Made by a program: the position numbers and the translations under genes. From the NCBI GenBank assembly GCA_023458835.1, contig JAEWWY010000448.1, positions 1 through 6,520 on the forward strand: a DNA stretch of 6,520 bases, read 5' to 3'. Each line of letters starts with the position of its first letter. Within the stretch, counting starts at the first letter, position 1. Source of the DNA: Bacillota bacterium. Its GTDB lineage: Bacteria; Bacillota; Clostridia; Christensenellales; Aristaeellaceae. Under the pieces are notes generated by a model. That model searched no databases. It was given only the letters and a program-made list of their open reading frames with translations, and had not been told where the DNA came from. This document shows positions 6,092 through 6,520 of the stretch, one piece after another.

Positions 6092-6103
6092 CGAAGGCCT
6101 TCG
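6092..6103. repeat. 12-bp perfect palindrome at the GH35 deletion junction
   Basis: CGAAGGCCTTCG is self-complementary over 12 bases. On the minus strand it spells the codons around KAFG, which is exactly where GH35 family resemblance breaks off and the large internal deletion seems to begin. It may be chance, or mark a deletion hotspot. Confidence 0.35.
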
Positions 6104-6332
6104 CTTTGCGCAACGCATCCTCCCACCGGCTTGGGTCCAGGCGGCTGTAGTGAATTTCCCCGGTTATGCCGAAAAATGGCTTGCCATCCACCGTAAGATA
6201 AGTATTTGTCCATGACAGCGTGTGCCCGTCAGGACTTTTTCCTTCAAATTTATTGTCCAGGGGGAAATAACGCCCGGTGCGCGCTGGGCTAAGGGTATAT
6301 GCCATAGGAAAACCTTCCCGTCATCCTTTGAT

Positions 6333-6520
6333 CTAAGCCTTTTCAGGAACTTCCCTGGCTTTAAGCCACCTGGAATAAAGCAGCCTCGTCAGGGCAGCCC
6401 TGGGCACAAGCCGGCCCAGGATGCTGAACAACCGGTTGACCGTTCCCGGGATATATACGCGCCTTCCCCGCAAGGCCTTGGATATGGTCCGCCTCGCCAC
6501 CGCCGGCAAACTGTTGGTGG
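6333..6520 (-). CDS. C-terminal end of a short-chain dehydrogenase/reductase (partial)
   Basis: On the minus strand an open frame enters from the right edge and ends at TAG (6335-6333), giving 61 residues. The sequence VARRTISKALRGRRVYIPG, then VNRLFSILGRLVPR, matches the C-terminal tail common in SDR-family NAD(P)-dependent oxidoreductases: a helix, then a basic stretch leading to a [VI]xxPG strand/turn, then a hydrophobic helix that may touch the membrane. The nucleotide-binding TGxxxGxG and YxxxK motifs would lie outside the window, so the call rests on the tail alone. It is upstream of the GH35 relic by 27 bases in the same direction, so the two were likely one transcript. Substrate unknown. 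Confidence 0.72.
   Translation of the reverse strand, partial: TNSLPAVARRTISKALRGRRVYIPGTVNRLFSILGRLVPRAALTRLLYSRWLKAREVPEKA

Larger units (their letters stand above)
5440..6305 (-). pseudogene. GH35 beta-galactosidase pseudogene lacking its catalytic core
   Basis: Reading from ATG at 6305 (ribosome site GGGAAGG at 6319-6313, 7 bases away), the N-terminus is clearly GH35: LTVDGKPFFGITGEIHYSR, then WEDALRKAKAFG. The chain then passes straight to a segment like the family's C-terminal half (LPADTKTLWYAARR, GFLFLNNFQDHADM, GESCVLPFGLPVLGG). The TIM barrel with both catalytic Glu residues is missing; no NEYG-type or E-x-W-x-G-W motif occurs. At the six-C run 5812-5817 one base appears lost: after VLGG the family-like sequence DTLAYATVQPVHII continues in the next frame. 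Around 5755-5770 it resumes in the third frame with GIIYDARL, EGDTAQLFLNGELI and FHNGEAWEIGLREL, ending at the stop 5442-5440. Intact GH35 enzymes run to about 580 residues or more; about half is gone. It lies 27 bases after the SDR gene and was probably in its operon. It should have no enzyme activity. Confidence 0.87.

Noticed and set aside
1..6520. Mobile element, CRISPR array, tRNA or phage origin for the decayed genes
   Set aside because: I saw no transposase, terminal inverted repeats, direct-repeat arrays, tRNA-like cloverleaf or att-like duplication; decay looks like deletion in place.

Overview
The window looks like a stretch of chromosome from an anaerobic Firmicute, most likely a Clostridia member of gut or rumen type. 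The evidence is the protein set: a DUF1848 protein, a YlxP/DUF503 protein, a D-threonine-aldolase-like PLP enzyme, an intracellular GH43 and a GH35 relic. Shine-Dalgarno sites are strong and purine-rich, and base composition is moderately GC-rich. This assignment is inferred from protein resemblance recalled from memory; no search was run.

Positions 1-3791 carry a plus-strand series. First comes the 3' end of an unrecognised Cys-containing protein (1-228), then a promoter-like site and a complete class I SAM-dependent methyltransferase (386-1123). A second, unrelated-looking methyltransferase follows as a decayed relic (1165-1416), keeping its start, ribosome site and both ends but not its SAM-binding core. 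Next are an orphan YlxP/DUF503 gene (1455-1736), a fold-type III PLP enzyme of the D-threonine aldolase / D-serine dehydratase group (1770-2834) and a DUF1848 protein (2892-3791). Small gaps and individual ribosome sites suggest partial co-transcription, but no single pathway is evident.

Positions 3903-6520 are a carbohydrate region. A cytoplasmic GH43 beta-xylosidase/arabinofuranosidase-type enzyme (3903-5435, plus) converges, with only 4 bases between stop codons, on a GH35 beta-galactosidase pseudogene (5440-6305, minus). That pseudogene has lost its catalytic barrel and carries frameshifts. Upstream of it on the minus strand is the 3' end of a short-chain dehydrogenase/reductase (6333-6520).

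The points most worth a second look are these. (i) DUF1848 has a radical-SAM CX3CX2C signature at its C-terminus, suggesting a permuted radical SAM barrel. (ii) The convergent pair has two intrinsic-terminator candidates, each inside the opposing gene. (iii) Two unrelated genes were lost in the same way, by internal deletion plus frameshift with both ends kept. (iv) The methyltransferase has a start-site anomaly in which the good ribosome site serves a six-codon ORF. I saw no mobile element, CRISPR array, tRNA or rRNA, and no stretch over 300 bases lacks a gene or gene relic.
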